A stretch of 64,000 bases of DNA from Piper betle (GCA_033002965.1 JAURVB010006261.1:1-64000); one strand, 5' to 3'. Numbered from the stretch's first letter, positions 37,110 through 49,829 are shown. Translations and numbers: made by a program. Notes: generated from the letters alone by a model not told the origin.

Positions 37110-39611
37110 TCAGTTCGACCACCGTTTTTGTTCATCTTGCCAGGTTGAGGTGATTTAATAGGAAGCAACAACAAGTTGGTGTTTTTTCAGATCAGTCTGA
37201 GTGCAAACATAGGATGTTTGACAACATAGTAAGAATTGAAGAACGTCTCGGTCGTTTAGGTGGGAAGTAAGAATTGGTCGCCTGGTAGAACGTGCGAAAA
37301 GGGCCATGTAATTGCTAGCCATTAAGAAGAAAGAGAGATTCACATTTAAGACCTGCTACGACCAATTCTCAAACTCCAGCCAATGGCACGTAGTTTTTTT
37401 TAAAAAAATCACGCAGCTTTTGTTGAAAATCCAGCAATTAGTTAATGTGAAAACATTGCAGTGCCAATACCTGTCTTGTAGTCATAAAATATCAGAGCTC
37501 CAAACATGTGGATGGTGTCAGAAGTGAAAAACTGACTAGCAATTGCCACCTGCGATAATATCCGTTCCATGTTTTATTTCTTCACATGCCTTCACGCACA
37601 CATAAACAGTTAAAAAAATAGAGAATACGTGTTATATTATGAGCAAAGTTTCACAAAATCTAGCAACCATTTGCTTAAAGAAGGATGACACAATAAGCCT
37701 TACTCACAGAAGAAAGTATGGTGATATCAAATAGGCAATCCTGATGGCGAAATACAAAATCAATTGCCATGAGCAGTTGCCCCTGTACTAAAAGACCAAT
37801 ATTTACAGCAGGTGGAATGGTCAGGAAAAAGGCATCAACTTGATTTTTTTTTAAAAAAAACACAACTTCAGTTTAACTATCTTAAATCATAAATGACTTA
37901 TAAAAGTCCACATGCAGTTTCTTCAGAAAAGTCCATAAGGCCTGATAATAAGCATGTTATACATTCAGAAGAAGTGTCCAAAAGAGATTATGATGTGCAA
38001 TCCACATCCATTTTGAAGAGCGAGATAGTTGTAAGCAGCTAATTTTGGCAAAAGTAAGCAAGATCTCACCCAAGGTAATTAAACAATTATTGATCAAACT
38101 TTTTCAACTCCTACCACACACTAAACAACTGATATGAACTATGGTAAATTTATCTATACTCTGTTTAAATTCCATTCCTCCAAGTTGATACTACAAGACT
38201 AAATAATGGTTATAAAATCAAAAGAATGCAAAAGGCAATATAACATACCCGAAAAGCTGAGAAAACAAGAACATGGAGTAGTGTAAAAGATTTGATTATG
38301 AATTTCCATATCATAGCCCTTAAATAATTTGTCTTGGAATGTTCTCGTGAAGCCATCAAACCTGGAAAACATATACAACGGAAAACCACGTTGTGATACC
38401 TACACTTTTTACACTAACATTGTTTTTTTTAAAAAAAAGAACTTTGGTCAAGACAAGAAGCTAATTTCAGTAGGTGTTATTTATCAAATTGTCATTATCT
38501 TTGATCTCCAAGGTGAAGCCATTCAATGCATACCAATGTGGATGACTGTTGCAGTGTTCAGAAATAATACATGATCATCTTACAGTCATGCACAATAAAC
38601 AATGCAATCGAATAATACAATGCCCAAACAAAGTTGCGATAACATCAGATAAAACATAATCGCCTTGCTCAAATTTCACACAAATAAACGGTAAGAAACA
38701 ATGTCATTTTTCCTAGAAAGACATGTAATACAAGTCATAATCGGTTAATTTAGAACTTATAGAAGCTATTTTTGAGGTAGTTTAACGGTTGAACTTTATG
38801 CAGATGTATGAATTTTTTTCAAAAAAAAAGATTACGCACAATGGCATGAAATTTGAATCATATACATAACAGAAAAAAATTGCACTAACCACCCTTGCAG
38901 TAAAAAGTAATAAGAAAGTCCTTCAGATTTTAAGAAATATTCAGTAAATTTTAAATTTTAGGATTTTTAGAATTTTAGAATTCAGTAGAATTATTTTGTC
39001 TTCAAGTATTAGTTATCCTACCACTTAAGGAGATTTTTCAACGATTATTCGAGTAAAAATGGAAGTAATATATCACCTTTTTATCTACTACTAGATCTTC
39101 CTCATCTTTGTTCTTCCTTCCGCTTGTTAATTGCTCAGAATGATGTTGGATTCTGGTTGCACTTTAATCAGTCACTAAACACAACAATGAAAACATTCCT
39201 GAGGTTATCAGGAAGATATGTGCAAGCATAATTTTAAAGGGAAACAACTGCAAATATACACTTATTCAGGAGACTTAAGTGGTATAAAAATACAAAAAAA
39301 TGTGAGACATTCTGTAAATGCAATTTCAGTCCAACAAAATAAGGTCGACAAATTGGATGGAATATTTTAAAAGGGAAACAAGTGCAAACATACACTTACT
39401 CAAGAGACTTAAGTGGCATAAACAATAGAAAAAACGTGGGGAATTCAGTAAATGCAATTTTAATCCAACAAAATAAGGGCAACAAAATGGTGGGAAAAAA
39501 TAGAGAGAAAGAAATAGCCAAGAGATTATTATTAAATAATAAGGTAAATAATAATGATTTGATATATATATATATGAAGAGATTATATGTACAAGCTATA
39601 AAGGGAATATG
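37110..39611. other. Intergenic between the two receptor kinase copies
   Basis: AT-rich DNA. Short T/A homopolymer pairs (TTTTTTTTAAAAAAAA) occur at about 37395, 37850, 38410 and 38820. No supported gene. The kinase exon 2 that should lie downstream of the broken paralogue is not found here. Confidence 0.5.
39238..39492 (+). repeat. Direct duplication of ~125 bp
   Basis: Bases 39238-39358 and 39371-39492 are two copies of one sequence. Shared phrases in order are GGGAAACAA(C/G)TGCAAA, AGACTTAAGTGG, TAAATGCAATTT and CCAACAAAATAAGG. The copies have diverged moderately, so the duplication is not recent. Confidence 0.8.
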
Positions 39612-42170
39612 TATGCACCTGGAGGAATATAACCGATTGAGCCATTTAACATGGATGTGCAAGATGAATCATCTTCAACATTTAGCAGTACCTTAGCCAA
39701 GTTAAAGTCACTCAAATGTGCTATCACGTTCTCATCAAGAAGTATGTTACAAGGCTTTAAATCGCAATGGATAATTGGCGTCTCATAGTGGTTATAAAGG
39801 TAGTCCAATGCATGAGCAATATCAATGGCTACATCTAGCCTTTCACTAAAGCTAAGATACAAGTCTTTTCCAGAATTGGATTTTAGACATGAATCTAAAC
39901 TCCCATTTTGCATAAACTTGAACACCAATGCTTTGAATTGATTACCTATAAAATCAACACTTGAGCAGGAGGTTAAGATCTTCATGATATTCCGATGGCG
40001 AACTTGCTTAAGAGCTTCGCATTCGGCTTTGAATCTCTGGATGTTAGCATGCTTCACATTCTTGATCCCCTTGATAGCTATATCCATTTCAAACGAATCA
40101 GAAACTATCAAAGCTTCCAGAACCCATCAAGTTAGCAATAGAGAACCCATTTGTGGCTTCATAGAGCTCGGCATAGGAGAGTTCACAGAAGTAGAAGAAG
40201 TTGGCTCATTTCTTGGTCGTTGTCTCCCACATTATGCGAGCACAGAGCAAACAGCTATGCAAATGGAAGTTGCCAGGGCAACTGACTAGATCATTTTAAG
40301 AGAGATTGGTATGGCTTTGAGTTCTCTTCTACCATTCCTTCTTGGGCATGGAGGCCAATGCAACTCAAGGATGCCTCCACAAAGTCCATTATTTCCCCGA
40401 ACTGAAATTCTGCTTGCATTTCCAAAAGGATCCTCTACGGGCACTTCTCCGCTGAGGTTGTTGAAGGACAAGTCAAGAAATTGGATTGCAGTGAATTTTA
40501 TAAAATATGCAGGTATCGATCCGGTCAAATTGTTTCTCAATAAGTCTATTTCCTCAGTTGCAACCAAAGCTTCCAAGGAATTGGAAGACAAGTTGACGAA
40601 AACTAGACTTTTGCAGTTTGCAAGTGCAGCAGGAATTTCACCATATATTCGGTTGAGAGAGACATTGAAGCAGTTCAGATTCTGAACTTGCCCAACCTCG
40701 AATGGCAAGTTTCCGTCTAATGAGTTGTTGGATAAAGCTAGAAAAACCAACGATCTGATATCGAATAGCTGACTGGGAATGCTACCACTGAGGAAATTAT
40801 TGAAAAGGAAGAGAAATTGAAGACTAGTACAATTTCCAATACTCGAGGGTATTACACCTTGGAGATGATTCTCCCACAAGAGTAGTTCAACCAGACGAGA
40901 GAGATTGCCCAAGGAAAGAGATATTTGCCTAGACAAGCAATTATCATTCAGGTAGAGTCCCCCAATTTTGGAAGTTTCCCAAGTTCATCAGGGATAACAC
41001 CTTTCAAAAAAGTTACCTCTCAAATCAAGTTTTTCTAAACTTGAGATGCTCTCAAAACCGGAGGGGATTCTCCCGTGTATGTGTTTATGTCCGAGATACA
41101 ATATACACATATTTCAAGTCAAATTTGCCAATGAACCACTAGTTTAGTGGAAGCCACGCTAGGCACTTGAAGCTTGCTGCAGTTGATCAAAGAATTGAGA
41201 AAGACAGGTCGTCACCTTTTCCTTCCCCTAGCTGATTACCCGCAAAAGTAAACAAAGCAAGATCATGGAGCTTTTCCATACCAATGGGCAAGGAACCCAC
41301 AAAGTTTTTATCATTAACACCAAGGACCTGAAGTTGAGAAGAATTGCAGAGAGAAATCGGGATCATACCTGTAAAATAATTGGCAAACAAAGTGAGGTTC
41401 TCAAGCTTGGGGAAGAAGTAGGCAATATCAGGAGAAAGACTCCCACTCACCTGGTTTTCGTAGATTGCAAACATCTCAATGTTAGAAAGATTGTAGACAA
41501 TGGGAGGGAGCTCCCAGAGAAGCTATTGCCTCCTAGATGAAATCGGAGTAAGCCAGATAGCTTGCCAACCTCTACTGTGGTCGGGCCATGAAAGCTGTTG
41601 TATGCAAGAGCAAGGCCGTTGAGGGAGGAGAGATTGGTAAGAAAAGGCGGGAACACAGCATTGAAGATATTGCCACCGAGTAAGAGGCCCCTGAGTTCAA
41701 ACAGAAGGCCAAGTTCCGGTGGGACTTGACCCACAAGCGTGTTATGGGATAGGAAGATGTATTGCCGATGAGAGCAGTTAAAAAGGGTGGCAGGAACGAG
41801 TTGTATTCCAAGTATAGACCACGCAGGTGTAGAATCCGGCCTGGCTGCCTATGTCCTTGGGTCTCTCCCCTTGGAAGCTGTTGTTTGGCAGAGTGATGAA
41901 TCTGAGGAATGAAAGATTGCCAACGTAAGGAGAAATGTAACCATCAAGGTCGAAACCAGTGAGGTTCACTTCAACAACTCCGCGGCGCCGGTGGCCGCAG
42001 AGGACTCCTTGCTAGTGACAGAAATGGCGGGAATTGTTCCAGGAGTCAATGGCCTTATGTGGATCATTGTTGATCTGGTCCTTGAATGCAAGCAGAGCTT
42101 GCCGGTCAGTCTCATTGTTTAAATGCGCAGAACCGACCAGAGCCAGCACCCACTAACGCCGTTGGAAGGG
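39612..42170 (-). pseudogene. Broken paralogue of the LRR receptor kinase
   Basis: The same domain order as the gene at 33966-37084 can be followed on the minus strand: NNETDRQALLAFKDQ (about 42120), LRR pieces, then kinase pieces AIKGIKN, RHRNIMKILTSCSS, IHCDLKPCNILL and GSIGYIPP. Lesions include no start codon or signal peptide in frame, a TAG in place of the LRRNT tryptophan (HFCH*QGV), several frame shifts between LRR pieces (about 40950, 41180, 41460, 41780), deletion of most of the juxtamembrane and ATP-binding part, the DFG motif changed to DFN, and absence of the second kinase exon. It is a tandem duplicate in the same orientation that has decayed. Confidence 0.92.
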
Positions 42171-43329
42171 AGAAAGGGAAACTTTAAGGATTGATGATGA
42201 TCAGGAGATGACCAGCTTCGTCCTTCATATAGTGTTAAAAATATGGAAGAAAAAATAAAACAGACCTGGCTATGCTTCTATTAGATCAGCAACGAGCAAT
42301 AATCGATTTGATACTCAAGCCGTGAAGGCCAAGACGTGGAGTCAAGCTGATGCGTTTATAGAACAAGTGCATAAGCAGCAGCAGGACGAATCAGAAAAGA
42401 CACCACCACTGATTTCTACATTGACGCACTTAACAAGATTATCTCCAAAACTATTTGCAGACTTCTAAATTAGTCCACTTTCGCCTGTGCATCACAGGGC
42501 CTAATTGCTAATGAATATTTTTACCCCAAAAGAAATAGAAGAGGAAAAAAAATTGATCCAAGCAAAGTCAGCGCCCTGTGTTGCTTGTGCTTTCTTGCTT
42601 TCCAATATTTTGGCATTTGTAGTGGACTTCCATAGCCTAGACGTCCGAAACAAAATAACCTCCATAAATTCTTTTTTATTTTCTTGGCCTGTGATGGAGC
42701 CTAATCAGTCTTGGACCTCCAACACCTCGAGTGCCAAGACAAGCTACTTTTGTAAAACAGACGCATGTTGCGGCGCATCCACCATTGAGTTTTCTCGTGG
42801 CACCGATTATCAAGTAGTTTATATTTTATTTTATTATATTATATAGTATATTATATAGATGAGGGTCGTATTCGCACTTGGTTTAGTGTGTGTTGCACAT
42901 TTGTTTCACGTTTAGTTTTGAGTCGTGCAACATTTATTTCAATTTTTTCGGGCACGATCGTGTTGTTTACGTGTAGATCTTCTTAATTACACACACCTAA
43001 TCATTGTATTATCACGTAGATCTACTAATTTTTTTATTAATTTTGTGATAAAAATTTGATTTTTTATATTTGTTGTGATTTAAAATGTTAAATGTAATAA
43101 AATAATTGTATCGACTTAAATTTGTAAATTCTATTAACTAAATTTATCTAATGATGGTTGGAATTTTAAAACTATTATAATTTTTTGGTCACGTCTAAAT
43201 GATCTCATTTTATATACCCAATTGATTAATTAATTAAATAGTTAAAATAATAATATTTTAACTCGTATGTAGCTGTGAAATGGTCACAGTGTAAAAATTC
43301 AAAGTTATATGATAATTAACTTAATTATT
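42171..43329. other. Intergenic, no gene seen
   Basis: Upstream region of the dead receptor kinase. The 113-codon plus frame at 42505-42846 has no recognisable motif. From about 42840 the DNA becomes very AT-rich. Confidence 0.45.
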
Positions 43330-44718
43330 TTAATTAATTAAAGAATATAAGATTATTTTTATGATGATAATCTTTAAATTATGAGTACAGGTTGCATGTA
43401 GAATCAACATCGTCCAAGTTCTTCAGATTTAAAGTGGCTACGGCAAAATTATCATTGGAGTTAAATTTATAACAATTAACCTAAAATCTTAAATTATTTT
43501 TCATAATTTTGCCAAAATTTTATTCTCAATTACTGTGTCACGTATCTCAATTAAATAATTGACACACTGGTTGAATCCTGAAATGTATTTCATAAAATAT
43601 CGAGATCTTTGTTTTGAAATTTTTATTGATTACTATTATTAGTATATTTTCCTTCCGTCATAATTTTTAATAGCTATTAAGTGTTAATTATGATTTAGAT
43701 AATAAATTTAAAATGTAAAGTAGGATTTAAATAATTATATCACATGAATAATTTAATATTTAATATTGTTGAATTTTAATAATGATATATATATATATTA
43801 GGTATTTAGTTGCATGCATTTCTACCCGAATAAAATTATAATTATGTATTATTTTATATTCTCATTCAGATTAGGATCGTTGGTCGCAGCTGCGAGTTCA
43901 AAATATCCAGGTCCGTATAATTATTTGAAATATTGTATTTTCCCAAGCTGGTAGCCTTTGCTCGCACTAATCTCGTAATAAACTAGGAGGCAATGACTAA
44001 TCTCAGAATAACCTGACGATTTCTAATCTCAAAATGAACTGGGAGACGATTTCAAATCTCAGAATGAACTAGGAGACGATTTCCAATCTCAAAATGAAAT
44101 GGGAGACGATTTCCAATCTCAAAATGAAATGGGAGACGATTTCCAATCTCAGAATGAATTGGGAGATGATTTCTAACCTCAGAATGAACTAGGAGATGAT
44201 TTCTAATCTCAGAATGAACTGGGAGATAATGACTAATCTCAGAATGAACTGAGAGACGATTTCTAATCTCAGAACAACCTGAGAGATAATTACTAATCTC
44301 AAAATGACCTAAGAGATAATTACTAAGACTTAAGAAAAGATAATAAAGACGGGTGAAATGATAATAGGGATTTTATTGACTTGTTTCATTTAATTATGCG
44401 GCTTAGTGGTTTTATCACTATTCGAAATTGCCTCCGCAGGTGAGCAGCTTTAGACTGAAGAATAAAAGTGACCCATATTTGGTGAATTGATAATAAAAAA
44501 TTAAACTTCGTGTTATAAATATGGCTATGGGAAACGGTCCGAGATTGTGGGACAATTATTTTATATATTGTCATATATTTTAGAGAACATGTTTTATTCT
44601 TATGGTTTGTATTTTAGAGAACTTATTTGCTATTTTTCAATTCATGTTCTAGAATATTATCGTTACATCAATTATATTTTTAGGTAACACCCGGTTCGGT
44701 TCGGGCGGGTCGTTACAG
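43330..44718 (+). repeat. LTR-type block A, copy 2
   Basis: Second copy of the 3600-4780 block. It shares CATTCAGATTAGGATCG, a GTATTTTCCC / TGGTAGCCTT pair, CGAAATTGCCTCCGCAGGTG, GGGAAACGGTCCGAGATTGTGG and the terminal GGGTCGTTACA at 44708-44718. The AT-rich first 500 bases match only loosely. Confidence 0.65.
43975..44330 (+). repeat. Minisatellite in LTR block, 30-bp unit
   Basis: About twelve copies of GGGAGACGATTTCTAATCTC plus AGAATGAACT with single-base variants (GATGAT, GATAAT, TTCCAATCTC). It occupies the position that the unrelated 109-bp array holds in the first LTR copy. Confidence 0.92.
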
Positions 44719-44879
44719 GACAAGCTCAGCATGTGTATGTGATAAGATTATTGTCAGTTGTGATGCGTTTTATTTTTTGTCTTACATACAATGTCATTTG
44801 TTGCATTTATGATTCTTTTCATGTTATTGTATGCATGCATCATTCAAGATTTAAGTAGTTGTTTATATTTGCTAGGTCG

Positions 44880-45150
44880 TGTAGAGTCGAATTCATTGAG
44901 ATAGGACATGGAGTTTGCGTCATAAGTCCGTTAGGACTCGTCTTTGCTTGATCTATTGTTTGGCTCAATCATAGTTTGATATCGTAGGGACATGGTTAGT
45001 AGAGCTTTATTAGATCCTACTACCTACGAGTCATCTTACCAAGTTTTTCGAATTAATAAAACTTCAAGGTTAAGATCCCTTGACGTGAATTTCAAAAACA
45101 TAAGATCCAGAGAAAAAGTCATTTTAGCGCTATTTATCGGTCCTTCCTAA
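44880..45150 (+). repeat. LTR-type block B, copy 3
   Basis: Matches the first half of 1560-2200 and 6430-7060: AAGTCCGTTAGGACTCGTC, GAGCTTTATTAGATCCTACT, CGAATTAATAAAACTTC and AAGATCCCTTGA. The second half of the block is absent. Here block B follows block A, the reverse of the order at 1560-4780. Confidence 0.55.
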
Positions 45151-47207
45151 GTATTATACGTATGGTACAATTTTTGAATTTTCTATGCACACATAGTAAA
45201 TGGGAGTGTGACACCCACTGATACCCAGTACTCAATTTAGCTATTAATTTATATTTAAATAAGCTCTATTACTTGTCAAAAGTGTATATCTTGCATGTGC
45301 ATGCTTTCCATTGAATATATCTGGGTCATACTATGTTGTGGTGATTATCGTGTAACTTCCCGGTGAATGTATCTAGGATATAGTGGTGATTATGGTTTAA
45401 GCTTTATTGGTCATAGTATTGGCATGTTACAATCGAGTATGTCCAGGGTCATGTTCACGCATATTCTAGTGATTATAATTAGGACATATTCACGCATATT
45501 CTAGTGATTATAATTAGGATATATTGGCCATGTTTTTGTATAATGTCTATTAAAGTTTTTCGTGGATGATGAGTCATTCATTTACCAGTTTAGAACTATT
45601 TTTCATAGTTATTTTCAAACCGGTGACATATGTTTTTTATATAGTGTGTTGCTACAGGTTTGGTCAGGGAGATGTAAGGATCAAGAATGACTTGTGGGAT
45701 GGCTAACTTAGTTTCTACAATATGTGTGGTTGGCTCATGTTGAACAATATGTGTGGTTGGCTCATGTTGAAGTGGGGCCAATGGGCCATGTAATGTAAAT
45801 ACTATGTAGGGTTAATGAATCAATATGATTACCCATATGAGGCCAATGAGAACAATATTTTGGACTACAGCCATTTTGAACTCATGAGTGAGAGCCTGCA
45901 AACCTTAAAATACGAATTGTCATATTTTAGAATATATGCAAATTATTATTAACTTGTATTTGAACTAGTTTGCAGATGGTATATTTTAAGGCATGCAAGT
46001 CTAACCATTTTTGTGTAAGAATTATCTAAACTCCGAAGTCTTAAAACCAAAGGTCATAGATCTCAAGTACACTAAACTACGTTACCTGTGCAAGTATCCG
46101 AAGCGAAGAAAAAGCATTGGTTGGAAGAGTTTCTTTTGTAGGATGGAGGGCCTATGTGAAGATTAAGCAAATCAACAACCTGAAGAATGTAAAAATTTGG
46201 TTGTAAATAATCGATGATGTGATGTGAATGAAGTGAAGTGGAATACCTCTGAAATATTTGTGTGTGAAATGTGAGAAATGTAAATGTTTGCGGGTGATTT
46301 TTATAAATTGTGAAATTATACATGTTTGTTAAATTTTTTCACGCGTCCTAACTACAAGGGAGATTGTCGAATTTTTTTATGAATTGAAATTTCATCTACA
46401 ATTTAGATTTATTTAGGATGTCATATTTACAAGTGTTTATGCATGTTTTTGTGTGATCATTAGATGTGTATTAGTTTCCTTCAAGCCTTGTGTTTTGACA
46501 CTTCGAGTGATTAAATTTATTATATAGGTTTATATTTCATTTTAAATAACAAAGAGCATTGGTCCACGATTTAATATTCTAATTCAATGTATAACTCCCC
46601 CTATTGTTAAACCCTAGCTCTATACCACGATAATACGAATAACCTATCCCATTACTCTACATGAAACTTTTCCACAAGACAAATGATCCAGCATCACAAC
46701 AATACCCAAAAATCCCAACAGTATAAACTTTATAATAAATTATAATAATCCAAAACGACTATCCCAATACTCTGCATGAACCAAAAAAAACGAAGACAAA
46801 GACAATTTTCCACGGTACAAATGATCAAGCATCACAAAAATCCTCAAAAATCCCAATTCCTAGCCTTCATTACTAATTCCCCGCCATTTTGTCACGATAA
46901 TCCGAAAAAAAAAGTGTCACCTAAATTGCCATGAAGCGACGAAGAAACAATGTTCACTACATAAATTATCCATCGCAACAGCATCCTATAATCACTCAAT
47001 AATCCCAATTTTGTTATCACAACAATTCGAAGAGATCATTCCCCAAATTTGCATGAGAGTTAACAAACAAAAAATCTGTAATATAGATTGACATACCCAC
47101 TGCAATCACACCTACAAATCCCAAATATGGATCCAATTGCAAAAAAAAAACAATCTATGTACAACTTTTGCCGTACCCGAAGCGGAGGCGAGGAGAAGGA
47201 GCGAGAT
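45151..47207. other. Intergenic, no gene seen
   Basis: AT-rich DNA without a supported frame. A 27-bp tandem pair built on CAATATGTGTGGTTGGCTCA lies at about 45717-45770. Short direct repeats of ATTCTAGTGATTATAATTAGG occur at about 45462 and 45499. Confidence 0.5.
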
Positions 47208-47483
47208 TCAAACAGGGAGGGCGGCAACGGGGTCGGGCTCGCCGGCTTTGTAAAGGACGGGCTTGTTGAGCATCAGGGGGCGGTCTTGGGCCTCGTCGTC
47301 TTCGACGTCGTGGTCGTCGGTGGTGGCGAGGTGGATGCAGGAGCAGCGCTCCAAGGAGGCGAAGAAGGCGGCGGCGATGGTGGCGCCGACCCAATTCGCC
47401 ACCCTGTCTAGCTTCTCGAAGGAGATGAATCCGCAACCGCCGCCGCAGCTGTCCGCATTGGTCGCCGGCGAGTTCTCGGCCAT
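47208..47483 (-). CDS. Small conserved plant protein, unknown function
   Basis: This intact 91-residue frame begins MAENSPATNADSCGGGCGF. It has a central segment FEKLDRVANWVGATIAAAFF, then ASLERCSCIHLATTDDHD and an acidic tail with DVEDDEAQDRPLM. The central block is hydrophobic enough for one membrane segment or amphipathic helix, followed by a cysteine pair. I recall short plant proteins with a similar LERCSC-type core but no assigned function. Codon third positions are GC-rich against AT-rich flanks, which supports a real coding exon. The GC-rich minus frame at 47155-47436 is its shadow. Confidence 0.6.
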   Translation of the reverse strand: MAENSPATNADSCGGGCGFISFEKLDRVANWVGATIAAAFFASLERCSCIHLATTDDHDVEDDEAQDRPLMLNKPVLYKAGEPDPVAALPV

Positions 47484-47619
47484 CGGAAATTGCTTCCGGC
47501 GTCGAAGATGGAAGGGGAATCTAATAGGGGTAATTTTGTCATTCTACATCCGATTAGTTTTAGAAGGGAAAATGCAAAAAAAATATAAAATATTTGGATA
47601 TATACAAACAATTATGAGC

Positions 47620-49015
47620 TAATTTTTTTTATAATTTTAGTTTAATTCTCCTTTATTTTTTGTGTTCATCATTTATTAAATTAAATTGTGCTCTAAAACA
47701 CAGTTTAGAGGAAAATTACAAATTTTAAAATTTGTTTTAACATTTCAAATACTTCCAATGTAATTTTCACAAGTAATATTATTTTCCAAATATTAAAATT
47801 TTTATTTTTTAATGGAAGTTCAATACATATATTTCATGATCTTTTAAGAAAACTCAATCAATGCAGGAGTTGCGTACAAATTTTAACATAAAAAATTAAA
47901 GAATAAATTCATATTATAAATAATTTAAGGAACAGAAATTTTACCATAAAAGATTATAATGTGAGATAGAGAATTTCTTAGGATGACAAATCTTCTAAAT
48001 AAAATGAGAAAATATTAAATACTCATTTTATTTTAGAAAAATATTTATAGAAGGCAAGAATCAACAAAAGATCAAGCATTCAAAATTTTATTGGATTATA
48101 TCTTTCTTCTATTGGGATAAAAGTTTAAAGTTATCAAGCTCACATTAAAATGTATATTTTTTCTAATGAAAATAGTTATTATGCACGGTTCATATCAAAT
48201 GCTTCACTAAATATAATAAAGTGTACCTCACAATAAAATAGGATCAAAGATGGAAACTCTTCTTGGAAAAGAATTTAATTTAATTCATAAACTAAATCTC
48301 AAACTTTAAGAAACGCAATGAGAAAACCTTCTTAAAATATTCTCACCTTATTGTAGTTATACGAAGGGGTCTTATTTATAAACAAAAAATAAGACCTTTT
48401 TCTTAAGCTACGAACTCATTCATGCATAGATTTGGTTTAATGCTCTCAAATATTCAATGAATCTAATACCTATATGTTCGGGCACAGAATTTGAAACAAT
48501 GTCGAATTAAAATCAAGAGTTTAATAGGACTGATGCACTCTTACTGAGCAAAGAAACCATACAAGTAAAATAAAAATATACGAGTAGGGTGAGCTGAGAA
48601 TAAATACAAAAATTTGTACATGATTTTTAAGGTTTAATTTGAATTTTTAAGCCAATTTACCGTTGTTTTATACTCACAATTTTTTTAATTTATACTTTTG
48701 CACAAAATAGTAAATTTTTAGCATTTTTTAACTTAATCAGCCTTTGTAACCTTCAAGTTCCATTCATTACTTTGTGTGTTTTTCTCTACAAGTCTTCAAA
48801 ATGATTTTGTCACTACATCCGAAGCATCCAAAAAAACAGCAGAGAATCAAACGCCAGGAAGGTAAGGTAATGAATTTCGGATTGAATATACTCTGGCGGG
48901 AACCGACTTGATCCAGAAAATTAACCAAATTCAGGTCACTCTCGATTTGGCCCAGTTGCTAGTAGCCCTTAATTGGCTCTTGGGCAGACGACATTAGTAG
49001 TAACAAATGGTCATG
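47620..49015. other. Intergenic, AT-rich
   Basis: Very AT-rich with no coding frame of note. The part next to 47483 is probably the promoter of the small protein gene. Confidence 0.5.
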
Positions 49016-49024
49016 GGCTTGGCC

Positions 49025-49814
49025 ATAGTTGTAAAAATCGGAATTAGAATCAGAATCGGTTTTCGAAGGAGTCAGAATCGAAATCGGTTCAGTTGAATCA
49101 GCCTGAATCGGTCCTCTACAAAAATTTTAACTTAATCAAAATTAATAGGTTATTAGCATAGAATATATCATTTTGATGTAATTTTCATGTTATAATGTAT
49201 ATTATATTTTATAATATTTTTTCATATTTTTTGGATTTTTTAAAATTATGTGGAGCTAGTTATTATTATTGACTCGAGTCGTAGTCGAGTCAACTTTTAA
49301 TTACGAGAATGTCACTTATATTTCATCCATTTTTTCCCCGCCGCTGTCTTGTCGCCCCCTGTCCCGCCCGTCGCCGCCCTATTGCCCCATCGCTCCCCCT
49401 CCTCACCTTCCGCCCCGCCGTGCCGCCCCCGAAGCCACCCTCGCAGCTCGCCCCGCCCCGCCCCGCCCCGCCTTGCCGGCCGACCCCACCCTCGCAGCTC
49501 GCCCCGCCCAGCCTCGTCGCCCCATCGCCTCCCTCGCCGCTCACCATTGCCGCCCCGTCCCACGCCGCCGTTGCCCTCCAACCCCGGCCCCCAGTCGCCC
49601 GTCACCGCCCCTGCTACCTCCCTGCCGCCAACTGGAATCGACCGATTTGAGTGGATTTTAAAATCGGCTCAAATTGGGTAAAATCGGTTCGAATTGGCCG
49701 ATTTACATACCGATTCGAGCCCGACTGATTCACATTATTTTTTAAATCGAATCGCCACAAATCCGATTTAAATCGGCCGATTCCAAATAGAATCTGCCAG
49801 AGTTATCCAACGGT
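49025..49814. mobile_element. Candidate DNA element carrying the GC cassette
   Basis: The nine bases GGGCTTGGC occur just before (49016-49024) and just after (49815-49823) this segment, as a target duplication would. Both ends are rich in AATCGG/CCGATT phrases. The centre holds TTGACTCGAGTCGTAGTCGA followed by GTCAAC and a 300-base CCGCCC-rich block, the same cassette found elsewhere in the window. Terminal inverted repeats are weak. A nine-base duplication would suit Mutator-like elements, but the assignment is tentative. Confidence 0.4.
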
Positions 49815-49829
49815 GGGCTTGGCACAAGG

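Noticed and set aside
43975..44330. Regular 30-bp repeats resembling a CRISPR array
   Set aside because: The units abut directly with no unique spacers, and the DNA is plant nuclear. It is a minisatellite.
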